A stretch of 64,000 nt of DNA, from NCBI RefSeq assembly GCF_011386835.1, contig NC_088798.1, positions 6,758,001 through 6,822,000 of the forward strand. Direction: 5' to 3'. This DNA comes from Chrysemys picta bellii. Its lineage: Eukaryota > Chordata > Testudines > Emydidae. The position numbers and the translations under genes are program-made. The notes under the pieces were generated by a model. That model saw only the letters and a program-made list of their open reading frames with translations. It was not told the origin of the DNA and ran no database searches. Shown one piece after another: positions 21,923 to 33,259 of this stretch. Numbering within the stretch: position 1 is the stretch's first letter; each line of letters starts with the position of its first letter.

Positions 21923-22827
21923 AAAGTGTGTAAAACAGGGTAGCTGAGGATCATAAATATATGCCTGAATATTGTGGTAATAGTCATGAAAAACGGCATA
22001 TCAGGGGTGGACTGGCTTTTTATGTTCACTGTCCACGTAAAACATTCCTTATGCACTTCCTGGTTAATGTTTTTTTCCCTCCTATCTGGATAGTAAAACT
22101 CCATGGGGGGAAAATGCCGAGTAAGATTTACGTCCTCAGCAGTCAATGTGTTAATTTATGCTGTGCAGTAGAGAGGCTATGTTGCCATATCATCATTAAA
22201 TTAAGATGTTCAGGCCAGATGAGGAATCTTGATAACAAGCTTTATTGCACAAAGGGTTTCAGTTTTTGATTAGCTTCATAGACATAGCAAATGGAGCTCA
22301 GTGGGCTACCGTCAATGTCAAATGTTTCTGTGGCCTCAAGTTTTTATCTCTTTCTGATCATTGATGTATTTGATCTTTGCACTGTGTTATCTACCCTTAC
22401 TGTTTGAATTCTCAAGTTAAGGAACGCCCAATTTTCCTAGAAAAGTTCAGACTATATAGAAACAATTCTGTCTGCATGCTATATTTGTTGTGTCTATTCT
22501 TTCCTCCTTTGTTCTCTTTTCTAGAGCTCTCATGAAAGAAGGGAAATTGTGTGTGGTTTTTTTTAAAGAGTTCATCGGGTTTTGCCTCCCCCCACCCCCG
22601 ATTTGAATTAATATTATCTTCTTTCATCCCATGTGTACCCCAAATTTCCATTGACTTCAGTGTGGGAAACTTGAGAAGGAGAGTGCTAGTTAATCATCCT
22701 TAACTTGGAATGATTTCTTCACATCCTGCCTTCTGTCCCATTCTCAGCACTGAAGTCAATGAGAGATTTGTCTAAATGAAGAGGACAGGATCTGACCCTC
22801 TGATATCCCAGAAAGTTATGACTCTCT
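21923..22827. other. No gene recognised
   Basis: Apparently single-copy sequence; a C-rich/T-rich patch sits near 22555-22605. No protein family is recognised. Confidence 0.5.
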
Positions 22828-22932
22828 GGGCCAAACCATGATCTGACATAAGTGTAACTCAAAAGTGACTCCCTTACCTCAGTGGAGTTACTCTGGATTT
22901 ACATTGGTGTAACAGTGATCATAATCTGGCCC
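22828..22932. repeat. Palindromic GGCCAGAT-type repeat
   Basis: GGGCCAAACCATGATCTGAC at the left and GTGATCATAATCTGGCCC at the right are inverted ends. The centre carries AGTGTAACTC and GGTGTAACAG arms. Confidence 0.55.
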
Positions 22933-23063
22933 TGTGAGCTAGGAATAAGCCTGTGTATTGGAATGACCTTTCAGCAACAAGAACCTTTGCTTTAGTGCAA
23001 AAATCCCTAGTAATGAAAGAAGAGAGAGATTTTAAAAAGTAAGAAGTATTGCTTATAAATAGT

Positions 23064-23150
23064 GGGCCGGAGCCTTAGCTGGGATGAATCACCAGGGCTT
23101 CATTGACTTCAGTGGAATGAGGCAGTTTTACACCAGCAGAGAATCTGGCC
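23064..23150. repeat. Palindromic GGCCAGAT-type repeat
   Basis: GGGCCGGAGCCTTAGCTGGG and TTACACCAGCAGAGAATCTGGCC form the inverted ends, with CTTCATTGACTTCAGTGG in the middle. Confidence 0.6.
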
Positions 23151-24111
23151 TGGAATATTTGCAATGGTTTCCATGAGGCATCCGACACTCTTCAGTATAA
23201 GGATTTTTTTGTTTGTTTGCTTGTTTTGGATATTATGGAAGAGGGAGCGGACTAAGAGAATGAATCTACTGACAGTAACAACAACAAAGAGGGTTAATTT
23301 ATATCCTCCTCCTCCCTACAAGGAAAAACAAAGCAGTTATCAGGCAAGTTTATTAAAACCATAACACTGGCCAAAAGGGCTATAAAACTATAAATCAAAG
23401 CCAGTTAAATGTGAGCGTTTCCTTTAAAACAAGCATCTAGACATGAACGAGCACGGAACTTGTTTTCCCGCAAAATTCTGTTATCATCATGACTGTTGGG
23501 ATCTGATGCCAAGTTCATAATTTTAAGCATCCTGTTTGTAATTTTGCTGAGTTTTCAGCATTAGTACTGGTATTTTGGATTATGTCTCTGGCTTCAGTTG
23601 CTACATTCAACCAGCTGGGGTTACTGTGTATGTGTGTGTGGTCAAATTTACTGTGAACCGATTAGGATATTAAACAAAATGAAATAAACATGTAAAACTA
23701 AAAACCTTCCAGGAGTTGAGGTTTACTTCTATCGAAAGATTACAGCTGGAAAATATAACGTAAAATTAAATTCATTCCTAATAGCAAGATTTTTTTTATC
23801 ACCACTATTTTATTTTCAAAGAAAATAAGTAGAAATCATGCTTTATGTGTAAGTTCCTGTGTCTGTAATGAAAATATTCCACAATGGAAATATTTATTTT
23901 TAGGAATTATATCACCACATAGATTTGGGTTTTCTGACATTTTGTTAAACATTCCAGAGATGCAGAGAAAAAGAGAAAGAGAAGCATTTTCTTGATTTTT
24001 CTTCTGTTTTGTACACCCCACCCCAAATAGCCTCAAATGGTCTAAATCAACAGAGATCTGAGGATGACCTGAGCTAGTCTAATCTAATCTGTTCTGTTCT
24101 GTCTCGTTTCT
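23151..24111. other. No gene recognised
   Basis: AT-rich, apparently single-copy sequence with a (TG)n-like stretch near 23627-23641. Only chance frames. Confidence 0.5.
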
Positions 24112-24485
24112 TAGAGATGTCAGGAAATTATTTTCTTTTTCCTGCAATATTTTTTACAAAAGTAAAAAACTTCAATTTTTATTAAAAATTTTGAGGTTTT
24201 TGTAAAAACAACAACAACGACAACAAAACCCCCTAAAACAAACCCCCAAACTTGAAAATTGAAAATATTTTTATTTTGGGTCACTGAAAACAAAGTTTTT
24301 CACTTGCTAAAAACTGAAAACATTTTGTTTTTCACTGACCAGAAACTGATTTTTTTCTTTTTCCGTTTTTGGAAAATCAGTTTTCAACAAAATCCCAACA
24401 TTTTTCAAGACAAATTGAATTTTTTTTTGTGAAAATGTCCATTTTGTTGAAAAGTCAGTTTTCATTGGATTTTTTTTTCCAGCTC
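24112..24485. mobile_element. AT-rich hAT-like element (CAGAGCTGGTCA family)
   Basis: The left end is TAGAGATGTCAGGAAA and the right end TTTTTTCCAGCTCA. The interior is AAAATTTTT/GAAAACATTTT words with ACAACAACGACAAC. Flanking duplication is not convincing. Confidence 0.45.
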
Positions 24486-24532
24486 ATCCATCCACCTGTC
24501 CATCTATCCATCCATCTACATATGTGTCCATC
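24486..24532. repeat. Degenerate (ATCC)n microsatellite
   Basis: CATCCATCCACCTGTCCATC… followed by more CATC/TATCC units directly after the hAT-like element. Confidence 0.75.
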
Positions 24533-24696
24533 ATCACTGTCTCTGAGCACCTCCACAAATTAAAAATGAACAATGGATAAAATTCTCTAAAAAATCCTGG
24601 ATCCCTATTCTCTTGCCATAGGGTGAGTAACTGTCACTGAAAACTATTCTAGTGGAAAATACTGTGTTTTGTGGTATGAGAATTTTTCTATTGTGT

Positions 24697-24795
24697 GGGC
24701 CAAATCCTGGTCTCCCACTGGTGTAAATCAGGAATAATTTCATTGAGCTGAATGGATTTACATCAGGATAAATGATATTGGAATCTGACTCTATA
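24697..24795. repeat. Palindromic GGCCAGAT-type repeat
   Basis: GGGCCAAATCCTGGTCTCCC begins the copy. GGTGTAAATCAGGAATAA is mirrored by TTACATCAGGATAAATG, and the right terminus is decayed (GGAATCTGACTC). Confidence 0.5.
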
Positions 24796-25354
24796 TCTTT
24801 ATTTTAATCTTACAATGAATACACTATTTACAAAATCATAAAAACAGGAAACAAGTTAAACCAGTTTGCTCTTCAACAGAGGCCTAAATTAGAAGAGAAT
24901 TAGCTTTCTAGTTAGAAAACAAATTGGCACACAGAGTACATGTTTTTTTCCTACAAAAATACGGGGTAATATTGACAATAAAAAACTGGGCCGGGTAAAG
25001 GAAAAGAACTAAGAAACGTCTCCATAGGATTGGAAGGTTCTAATGTGACACACTGTAAAATAATAATGGTACAAGTTCGTCCCTGTGAGGAAACTACCAG
25101 TTGCATTTTGATTAGTTATTTTTCAGCCCAGTCCTGTATGTGGTATATCTTGTTACAGGTTTAAAAAATTGCAAATATTAAACTTTGCTATAATGACCTG
25201 ATGCAAAATTGGGATCTGGTTTCAGTGATAGGTGAACAGAATCCCGGTGTAGGAATGTTCAAAACAATTAGGTGTCCCCTCACAGAAGACTTGCCAGAAT
25301 TGTGTGTTCTGAGACCATTATCTTAATCTCAAGAGATTCCGCACATCTCCTTTC
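24796..25354. other. No gene recognised
   Basis: AT-rich single-copy-like DNA with no exon, RNA or repeat signal I can support. Confidence 0.5.
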
Positions 25355-25850
25355 CAGATTCAGGATATAGGCACTGGATTGGGACTCCAGGGACCTGGAT
25401 TATTTCCTGCCACTGAACTGCTATGTGACATTGGGCAAGTCGTGTCACTTCACTTCTTTGTACGTCTACTCACGGGTGCCAATTTTCTTCTTTCGGGGTG
25501 GGTGCTCCACCCCGAGGTCCTGCCCCCACTCCGCTTCCCCCAAGGCCCCACCCTTGTTCCGCCTCTTCCCACCTCTGCTCCACCCCTGCTCTGCCCCTCC
25601 CCACAGCTCCTCCCACCCACCACTAAACAGCTGATTGGCAGGTGGTTGGTGGGGGATGAGCACTCACTAATTTTTTTCTGCAGGTGCTCCAGCCCCGAGC
25701 ACTCATGAAGTCAGCACCTATGCCTCTGCTTCCCCTCCTATCTTGTTTATTTAGATTTCAAGCTCTATAGTCTCTCTCTATGAGAATGTACAGCACCTAT
25801 CACAATGGTACTCTCACCTACTTGGGGCTTCAAAATACTACCGTAATACA
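25355..25850 (+). repeat. MIR-like SINE split by a C-rich hAT-like insert
   Basis: The MIR head and body run 25355-25470 (GGCACTGGATTGGGACTCC…GACATTGGGCAAGTCGTGTC). They continue at 25723 with CCTCTGCTTCCCCTCC and the tail TGTACAGCACCTATCACAATGG. The insert falls exactly in the MIR phrase expected to read CTTTGTGCCTCTGCTTCCCC. Confidence 0.75.
25471..25722. mobile_element. C-rich hAT-like MITE in a MIR
   Basis: The ends CACGGGTGCCAA and (complement of) CATAGGTGCTGA are inverted repeats of type CAYRGGTGCYRA. Flanks CGTCTACT (25463-25470) and CCTCTGCT (25723-25730) match at 6 of 8. The interior is CCCC-rich with no coding potential. It is related by its terminus to 10195-10465. Confidence 0.6.
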
Positions 25851-26104
25851 AGCAATAATCAAACTTTGGGTGTAGCAGTTAATAGTTGCATATTATGAAC
25901 CAGTTCACACACCACCCCTGCATGTGTTCACAAGGGTTGCAGTCAAAATATCTTAGAAATATCCTTAGCCTTATTAAGCCTAGTCTTCCTTGGCTTGGCT
26001 GGATGACATGTTCAATGTGTTGAATCTTTAACAAAGCGTCCATTATTCAGAATGTTAATTAGGCATTAAAGTTAAAGTTGTGCGCTGGATGGACGTTCTG
26101 TTTC

Positions 26105-26505
26105 ACGAAGGATTTTGAAATTTGGCTTCATTTGGGATCAGACGTGAGGTGAAGTGAAAACTGGAAAATTCTCCCCAAAATTTCATTTTGGGTTGATTAA
26201 AATATTTCAGTTTGGCCCAAATCTTTTCATTTTGACTTTTGTCTTTTACAATTTGTGTATTATCCTGTAAGATATAGTATAGTACAAAATGAAACAAAAC
26301 CCCTTGGAAACAAAAAGTCATTTGAAACAAAAAAATTGAAATGTTTTCTGAAATTTTTGAAACAGAACATTTTGACATTGTTGGATCTTTTTTCCTAGAT
26401 TTCTTCTGAAATGAAATTCCAGCAAAATCAACCCAATTTAGTGAAGCTTTGGAGCCACATATTCTGATGGAATTTGGCTTTCTCACATTTCTCTGATCAG
26501 CTCTA
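26105..26505. mobile_element. AT-rich hAT-like element (CAGAGCTGGTCA family)
   Basis: The right end CTGATCAGCTCTA matches the family. The interior holds GAAAATTCTCCCC, CATTTTGACTTTTG, TTTTGTTTC-type words in both senses. The left end is decayed and its position is approximate. Confidence 0.5.
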
Positions 26506-26763
26506 ATTGCACACAAAGAATTTTAAACTTTCTGGCTAAAAAGTCCTTAGGAGTCTTCTTGCAAAATTCTTTTCATGGTTGTGAAAAGATGCTATTTTAT
26601 CCATGCTATTTAAGCAGGATAAAAGATGTCTGGAGTTGCTTTTACTAACTTTATACTTGATGCGAGTGTTCTTCTTTTGTTTGGCATGGTTGATCCCATT
26701 ACAGTTAATGGTGCTTGGATCCTTCGGTTTTCAAATATAATTTCCATTTTGCTGCTTTAAAAA

Positions 26764-26855
26764 TCTTCAGCCTGTTCCCCCGCTGGTATAAAATGACATA
26801 GCTCCATTGATTTTAAAGGATCATAGCCAATTGCCACCAGCTAGGGATCTGACCC
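26764..26855. repeat. Palindromic GGCCAGAT-type repeat
   Basis: GCTGGTATAAAATGACATAGCTCCATTGA faces TTGCCACCAGCTAGGGATCTGACCC, as in other copies of the foldback family. Confidence 0.5.
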
Positions 26856-27450
26856 AAGTGTTTTGACGTGGAAGATCAGAGACTGTTGACATTACAGCAG
26901 TTGTGGAGATGATTTCCTAGGGCATCTCAAAACAAGGTTCAGTACCTGGCAGGTGTTCTTCAATATTCATGTCCATACATACATGGAGTAAGTTAGTCAG
27001 AAAATCAGTAAAGGCGGGACCTACCCTCCACTGGGATCTTGCAGCACATGGATGGTTTTAATTATTTGCCAGTTCATTTAATGGCTTCTTTCAAGGGCTA
27101 TGACATTTTCAGCCTCTGGCACAAACAATATTTTCAGTTCTCCAATAGCTGCTTCCTAGGATGGGTGGTTTTCCAAAGATATCCACCCATCTGCTCAGTC
27201 TCTGATTTTTTGTCCCGAATCTCCCACTTTAATCACACCAGTATGAAGGGTTACCTGCATTCATTTTTGGGGAGAAGAAGCAGTTTTCCCAGCACTTATA
27301 AACGAGCCATCTTGGCCTCAAGTTGCCACCAAATGGGTGGGGAGAATGCCTTTGGTTCTGATCTTCTGGTTTTTGTTTTTATCAACATGGAGTTTCTCCT
27401 TTATTCTCACACCTTAACTGAGATTAGGATACAATTAGCCAGTTTTTCTC
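26856..27450. other. No gene recognised
   Basis: A frame of about 157 codons (27039-27512) runs into the CT/CA microsatellite and shows no recognisable domain. I treat it as chance. Confidence 0.5.
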
Positions 27451-27454
27451 CTGA

Positions 27455-27488
<34 letters not shown>

Positions 27489-27497
27489 TGCACACAG
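27455..27497. repeat. Compound (CT)n-(CA)n microsatellite
   Basis: A run of CT dinucleotides passes directly into a CA run with one interruption (CACATGCACACA). Confidence 0.9.
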
Positions 27498-27510
27498 ATT
27501 GTTTTTTTTT

Positions 27511-28622
27511 AATAAATTCATAGATTTTAAAACCCGAAGGGACCATTAAATCATTTAGTTACTAATGTATTGACTGCAATTACATGTGCCTTCCAGAAAA
27601 GCATCCAGTCTTGATTTGAAGACATCAAGGGATGGAGAATCCACCATTTCCCAACCCCTGGTAGTTTGTTCCCAAGGTGAATCACCCTCACTGTTTAAAA
27701 TGTGTGCCTTATTTCTTTGGATTTGTCTGGCTTTAACTTCTAGCCTTTGGTTTTTGTTCTGCCTTTCTCCTGTAGGCTAAAGAGCCCTTTAGTACCTGAT
27801 ATTTTTTCCTTATGAAGGTACTGATTTAAAATTTTTATTAAAGTTAATGTTTAAAATCAAATTTACACAAGTTAAGAGGGAAGGTACTGTAGATCTGGGG
27901 TCGGGCTTGGGTTATGGGGGATTGCAAGTATCAGTTACAAGGTTCACGAGGTACATACATATCACATAACCAGCATAGACCCAGATTCGGGTGTGGGAGT
28001 TTTTAAAGCATCAGTGGATAAGTGGGCTCGGGCACGCCACCCATGGAATGTATTAAGAGTCCAAGTCAGTATTGGTGTAGAGAATAAGTACATGGGTGGG
28101 GTGGGTCCCTTGGTTCGTAGGGAAGGAAGTGGGTTATTTCCCTGGTCGGTGGTCTTGGTTACTCCATCTGGTACTGGTGTTGTCCCGTGATGAGTTCCGT
28201 GTAGATGTCTCTGGATCACCTGATGGTGTCGGACACCATGAGCTGTCTCATGAGCCGGGCGTAGCGTTGACCGACTCCGCATGCTCTCAGTAACGGCTCA
28301 TTGTGGGGGTCCCATGCACCCAGGGGTCCCACAATCCGGGCGTGTATCTGGACCTCATAGCCCTGGGCTCTCAGGGTGTCGGCCAGCGGAGTGTACTTCA
28401 ATGCCTTCAGTGCTCGAGCCTCATGGAAGGCCAGTGACCTGTTTTCAAATGGCACCGGGACGTCTACCATGAGGACCGTCTTCTTTTCTGCGTAATCAAA
28501 TCCTCTTCATCTTCTTTTTGATATGCTAAACAGATTGAGCTCCTTAAATCTCTCTCTGCAAGGCATTTTGACTAGCTCTTGAATCTTTTTTAGATACACT
28601 ATTTTCTGTCCATCCTCAGAGG
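27511..28622 (-). repeat. CR1 LINE 3' region, split by an R2/NeSL-type LINE
   Basis: On the minus strand the CR1 3' end lies at 27511-27830 (AAATTCATAGATTTTAAAACC…GGGATGGAGAATCCACCAT…CCTTATGAAGGTACTG). The sequence resumes at about 28492 (TAATCAAATCC…GATATGCTAAACAGATTGAG). The 660 bp between belong to a different LINE. No intact CR1 frame remains. Confidence 0.75.
27831..28491 (-). pseudogene. Fragment of a LINE with restriction-like endonuclease (R2/NeSL/Utopia type)
   Basis: A 5'-truncated non-LTR retrotransposon on the minus strand. Its frame covers about the last 112 residues (28491 down to the TAA at 28159-28161). It begins just before LMVDVPVPFENR, then KYTPLADTLRAQGYEV, IVGPLGAWDPHNEPLLRACG and YARLMRQLMVSDTIR. 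This is the C-terminal part of the PD-(D/E)XK endonuclease that R2-clade LINEs use to nick DNA; the Asp in VDV is a plausible catalytic residue. An in-frame TGA (28216-28218) replaces the Trp usual after TIR, and the frame then continues SRDIYTELITG. About 330 bp of 3' UTR follow, ending AT-rich near 27831. It is inserted in a CR1. Which clade it belongs to is uncertain. Confidence 0.8.
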
Positions 28623-29190
28623 AATTAATACCTCAGTATAAGAATTTGGGGCAGGTAAAAGAAGAGGGCTAGGATAATGTTGCACCCAAAACTACTGGGC
28701 CTTGAATTGAGAAACTTAATGTCTTTGTAGAGGGCCCGCTAGTCTATCCTTCTTTGCCTACCTCACCCAATCTCTGTGACAGGATGCATTAGGTTTCCCT
28801 GTCAGATATACTTTCACATGAAGAGGGAGGAATATTTCTGGTTCATTTATGGATGCTCTTTATATACATGTATTCATCAGTGAAATTCACAAATAGAAAA
28901 ATAAATGAGGAAAGTAAAGATTTACCATGTTTTAAGGGATGAGCCAACTGGTTTGGAGAAAAGTGAAATCCGACCCAGTCCTTCAACCCCAAACCTCAGA
29001 ATTCAGTCTACACATGAGCATTTCTCAGGTTGAAGTGAAACATGCTTAGTTAGTTTTTCTTTTCAACTCTTTTCACACTTCTCTGCTGCTTGGTATCAGC
29101 CATGACCAGAGAGAGAAATACTGTCATAAAAGCCTTTTTTACTCTTTGCAGTATTTCCAGTCAAGATGGACCCAGGGATGTTTTGGAAAT
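28623..29190. other. No gene recognised
   Basis: Apparently single-copy sequence with no supported feature. Confidence 0.5.
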
Positions 29191-29267
29191 TAGAGCTGGT
29201 TGAAAAACGGAATTTTTTCAAATATTTTAGTGAAAAAATTTCCATCAACAAATGTTGACCCGCTCTA
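29191..29267. mobile_element. 77-bp minimal copy of the AT-rich hAT-like family
   Basis: The ends TAGAGCTGGTTGAAAAA and (inverted) TGTTGACCCGCTCTA lie only 77 bp apart. Flanks TTGGAAAT (29183-29190) and TTGAAAGT (29268-29275) match at 6 of 8 with transitions only. It is the smallest copy here and shows that little more than termini persisted. Confidence 0.65.
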
Positions 29268-29275
29268 TTGAAAGT

Positions 29276-30276
29276 CTCTCAAGAAAGCTTGATGTCATGA
29301 CATTTCCAAAGTAAAGATGGCTGGATAAATTTGGATAGGCTGGATGATTAACCAGTCCTCCAAACCCTGAAAGGTTCACAACTCATTATGAAGTTTCAGT
29401 ACTGACAGCGTGACTCTGTGAAATGTTTGCAACAAAACCTGAAACCCAATGAAGCTGGGTTGGGATTTCAGTGTAAACTCAGACCAGGTGCACAGGAAGT
29501 CAGCAGATGTTGGCAAAATGTTTGAACTAACCTGAGTCGATTTATGGTTTCACACTGAAACGCTGCAAGTGCAACTCTGATGGCTGTGCATGGATTCAGA
29601 GCAAAGGCCGAGGAAGTTTTGCTTTAAGTTTTTGGTCTTGGTCAAAGCTGAAGTGAACAGTGAAGCTCAGGGTGGTTCAAAGCATGTAAATCAAAACTGA
29701 AGAAGGAATTTGATTTTGCTCAGCTGTTATATTGATTCCTTTTATATCACATATTCATCAATCCTGTAAAGGTCCTTGGCTTTATAAGAGGGATTAAGGA
29801 GTGAGAACCTTGTTATAAGTGCCAAATGTTCCTTTTTGTTTTAATATACCAAGTGTTATTTTCTCTCTGGATATATCTATCGATAGCGTATTTAGCGTTC
29901 TCCATTATATATGCAGTGTTCAGTGGGCCAACTGGCTCCAGTGGGACCAGGAGTTGGAATTAAGTGCTTTAACCTTCCCGTTTGAATATGCTATCTGTAT
30001 AAGTGATAATGCAGTAATATTAATGTCATGCAGAGATGGGTCCATGCCAATAATTTCAGATCCAGATATATAAATTTATATTTTGATTTTGTTTTCCTAC
30101 CCCAGGTTCTAGACTTTCTGACAAAACACTGTCCCATAACAGTAAATGACAGTCTCAACTAACATAACCCTCCCACGCAGCTGTTCACCAAAAAAAATAA
30201 CAACATCTCCAGCCCCAATTAAACCTCTGTCCAACAGCCCTTCCCAGTTATCCATTCAGATAGGCAGGCTTCGAAG
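29276..30276. other. No gene recognised
   Basis: Single-copy-like DNA; a short frame near 29819-30073 has no recognisable domain. Confidence 0.5.
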
Positions 30277-30711
30277 CAGAGCTGGGGGAGGGGGACATTT
30301 TTCCCATTCTGAGAGAATATTTTGAAAAAATTTCCTGTCCCAAATTGGGAAGAAATGTCAAAAACTTGAATAATGATGTGAACTGGGAGAAAAAAAATGG
30401 ATTGGGTCAATGAAAACATTTCATTTTGATCATTTTTAAATGTTTTGTTATAATTTTGACCTGTGTTTCCATTTTTGCATTTAGTTTACTATAAATTATT
30501 TTAAATTTCAAAACAAAGTCGATTTAAACCAGACAACAAGACTTTGTTGTTTAGAAAATGTTGAAACATCCTGTTTCAATAATTCCAGAAATATATTTTT
30601 TTCAAAATAAGAAATTTGTCGAAACTGACTCTTTCTTCTGAATAGTTTTGGTCCCGATGAGTTGGCATTTGCCATAAAAAAAGTTAGTTGAAAAATTGCT
30701 GACCAGCTCTA
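30277..30711. mobile_element. AT-rich hAT-like element (CAGAGCTGGTCA family)
   Basis: It starts CAGAGCTGGGGGAGGGGG and ends GCTGACCAGCTCTA. Flanks CTTCGAAG (30269-30276) and TTTGGAAA (30712-30719) match at 5 of 8. The interior is rich in GAAAATTTT/TTTTCAAAA words, and no transposase frame remains. Confidence 0.65.
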
Positions 30712-32004
30712 TTTGGAAACATACCTGAATGATAAAAACATTGGGTTCAGCCTATGAAAAAGACACCAGCCCAACATTCAGGTCAGAATCTAGATACATA
30801 TCTCAACTCTACCTCAATATGAGGGTACCTGAATCCAGAGTTCTGATTAGGGCCCATCTTTAAGGTCATATTTTGGATATCCAGTTTAAATGCAGTGGGT
30901 TCGATCCTCTGTTCTGGTTGAGTTGCTCTTTATGCTACTCCTATGCTGATTGAACAAGGACCCAAGGTATTGTTCTGGCAGCCAAGAATTGCTGGGCACA
31001 AGGACTCCCCAGCCATGTTTGCTCTTTGTTCCAAGCATGCCCCTCACTTTGGGGGCCAAGGGGTGGTGGTGTGGGAGGAGCTACCGCCAGATTACACCAG
31101 CTAGGATTGGAGGCACAGCAACAGGAGTTATCTATGACCTGTTTCATTTATTTGTTATTTTTACTTTATCCAGTTTAACGTCATGCTCTATTTTCAAATC
31201 ATTTGAATGTCATGCAGTTCGAAAAATGAAGAGCCTGAGTTATTCTTTTTCACAAAAAACATCTGTTTTTTTCATTCATTTAGTCAATTGAAATTTGCTT
31301 CAGGGAAAGAAACCCATTTTTCAACCAGCGATAGCGAGATCCAAGCTTTTAAAAGGGGTTTTATTTTCAAGGGAGCTGGAAACACAAGGGATGGATTGTA
31401 GCTCTGTCCTTCATCATTGTCCCTTCTCCACAAGGACAGCTGTAGTGTCTGTTTATCTTCTTGTCTGAAGAACACACTCCTAAAAAAGAGGATAGGTACA
31501 ATTCAGCGCAGACATTGGAACAAAGTATATAGCCCTTTTCACGGCTGAATTTTATAAGGATAGTGGAATCAAGGACCTTGAAAATCAATTAAATGTTTAC
31601 ATTAGACAAAATAGTCTTCAACTGAGCAATGATTCCAACACTAGTTATTGTTACCTAGCATTAGTTCAGATGAGATGCATTTCTTGCCTTTCATATTGCT
31701 GTGTTTATCGATGCACAAACACCAAATATCTGTTCTCAGTCGCGCTAAGGCCCCCTTTGTACTGCTCCAGCAGTGTCAGAAGAGAATGGAAATGACCCCT
31801 AAGAAAACTGTCTGCACGGAGGGACTCTGGGGCTAGAGTAGACCTGATGTAAGGGAAGTTCTTGCCCCCAGCCACCATCCTAAGGGACATGTCAGGGGAC
31901 TGTCCGTTGTGCGCTGCACTATGGCTGTTCTTTGACTCCCAGGGCTCATAAGAGGCCATGGGAAACAGAGTATAAATTAAGGTAACAATGAGATTGCTCT
32001 AAAG
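30712..32004. other. No gene recognised
   Basis: Apparently single-copy DNA. A stretch at 31020-31100 is GC-richer. No exon or structural RNA is supported. Confidence 0.45.
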
Positions 32005-32270
32005 GGGGATGTCTACACTGCAGCTGCGAGCGAGCCTCCCCTGGGTAGACTTACATTAGTGGGGCTTGTGCCAGCGTGCTACAAATAGCAATGCAGATGT
32101 TCCAGCTTGGGCAGAAGCTCAGGTTCTCAAGCCCACCCGACCCCCTAAGCTTCAAAGCCCAAGCCGGAACATCCATGTTGCTGCGTTAGGCACACTAGCT
32201 TGAGCCAGACAGTGGTGCTCTGTCTACCTGGGCTGGGAGGTTCGCTCCCAGCTGCAGTGCAGACATGCCC
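32005..32270. mobile_element. TIR element with GTCTACACTGCAGCT ends
   Basis: The left end GGGGATGTCTACACTGCAGC and right end (complement of) GGGCATGTCTGCACTGCAGC match at 18 of 20. The interior has paired words AGCTTGGGCAGAAGCTC and CCCAAGCCGGAACATCCA, indicating an old foldback. The flanks do not show a clean duplication. It may be a relative of the Harbinger-like MITEs. Confidence 0.6.
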
Positions 32271-32391
32271 ATTTATGTTTCTAGGGGCAGGCAAAGCCAT
32301 GAAGAGCCTCAACATACGGGGAGTGCCCAGGTATCTTAAAATCAGCTTTGGTCCCACTAAAAGGTATTTGTGGTTCCCAAGGACTCCTGGG

Positions 32392-33259
32392 CAGAGCTGA
32401 TTGGGATTTCGGAATTTTGAGAGATTTTCTGACAGCAAATGTAGTTTCCACAAAATCAAAAATAGTCCAAGGGAACATTTAAATTTGGCTGAACATTTTC
32501 AATTTTCTGTCAGGAAAACTGAAACAAAAGATTTTATTTCAGCTTGGTTAGACCCCAATCGAAATATTGTGGACTGTTGAGCTGACCCAACATGTATTTT
32601 TGAGTCAGTTCAACATTAAATGATGTTTCCCTATTGTGGTGCATTGCCTCCTGGGAGCTGTAGTTCAAGCACCCATTCTCTCTTATGGGCTGGGCGCTCT
32701 GGCACAACTACATCTCCTGCAATGCAGTGCAGTCTGTCCTCTAACTGGGTGTATCATGGGAGTCACATCATCAGCGAAGTTGTCTGGCCAGGGAGCCTGG
32801 CCCATGAAGGAGAATGCATCAGGCAACCTATACTACAACTGCCAGGAGGCAATGTGCCACCATAGGGAAATCTGGTTTAATGTTAAGCATGGGGGTAGGG
32901 ATAGCTCAGTGGTTCGAGCATTGGCTTGTTAAACCCAGGGTTTGTAAGTTCAATCCTTGAGGGGGCCATTTAGGGGATCTGGGGGTTGGACTAAATGATC
33001 TCTTGAAGTCCCTTTCCTCCCACCCTCATATTCTATGATTTAAAACATTTCAATTTGGGAAAATCTAAATGTCTCACCTCAGCTGAAAATGTTGAAACTA
33101 AATGCTCTGGCATTTCTGAATTGCACATTTTTCAAAGCATTTCATTCTGTGACAAAAATGTTGATGTTTAAACTTTTCTTCCCAATTCAGGATGAAAACA
33201 AATGTTAAAATATCAGCATTTCCTGTGGGCTGGTAATTCCTATTTTTGGCTCAGCTCTG
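32392..33259. mobile_element. Long copy of the AT-rich hAT-like family, with internal foldback and nested SINE
   Basis: An 868-bp region between CAGAGCTGATTGGGATTTC and (inverted) TTTTTGGCTCAGCTCTG. Flanks CTCCTGGG (32384-32391) and CTTCCGAG (33260-33267) differ only by transitions. The interior contains three GCATTGCCTCCTGGGAG…TGTAGTT arms in both orientations (about 32641, 32702 and 32832). It also holds the tRNA-derived SINE at 32891-33040. This is the best window copy for defining the full element. Confidence 0.6.
32891..33040 (+). repeat. tRNA-derived SINE (cryptodiran turtle tRNA-Lys type)
   Basis: The head contains a pol III A box TAGCTCAGTGG (32902-32912) and a B box GTTCAATCC (32948-32956). 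The anticodon-arm region GGCTTGTTAAACCCAGGG is tRNA-Lys-like. After GGGGGCCATTTAGGGGATCTG comes a CR1-like 3' tail, GGTTGGACTAAATGATC…TATTCTATGATT. Sharing a LINE's 3' end lets such SINEs borrow its reverse transcriptase. It is not a functional tRNA gene, because the CCA-proximal acceptor arm is replaced by the tail. Confidence 0.85.

Noticed and set aside
27039..27512. 157-codon plus-strand frame
   Set aside because: No domain, ends in a microsatellite, and no splice or promoter context supports it.
28281..28472. Plus-strand frame opposite the endonuclease fragment
   Set aside because: It is a shadow of the minus-strand LINE frame, which has the recognisable motifs.
32891..32965. Functional tRNA gene
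   Set aside because: A and B boxes are present, but the sequence runs into a CR1-like tail and lacks a proper acceptor stem; it is a SINE head.
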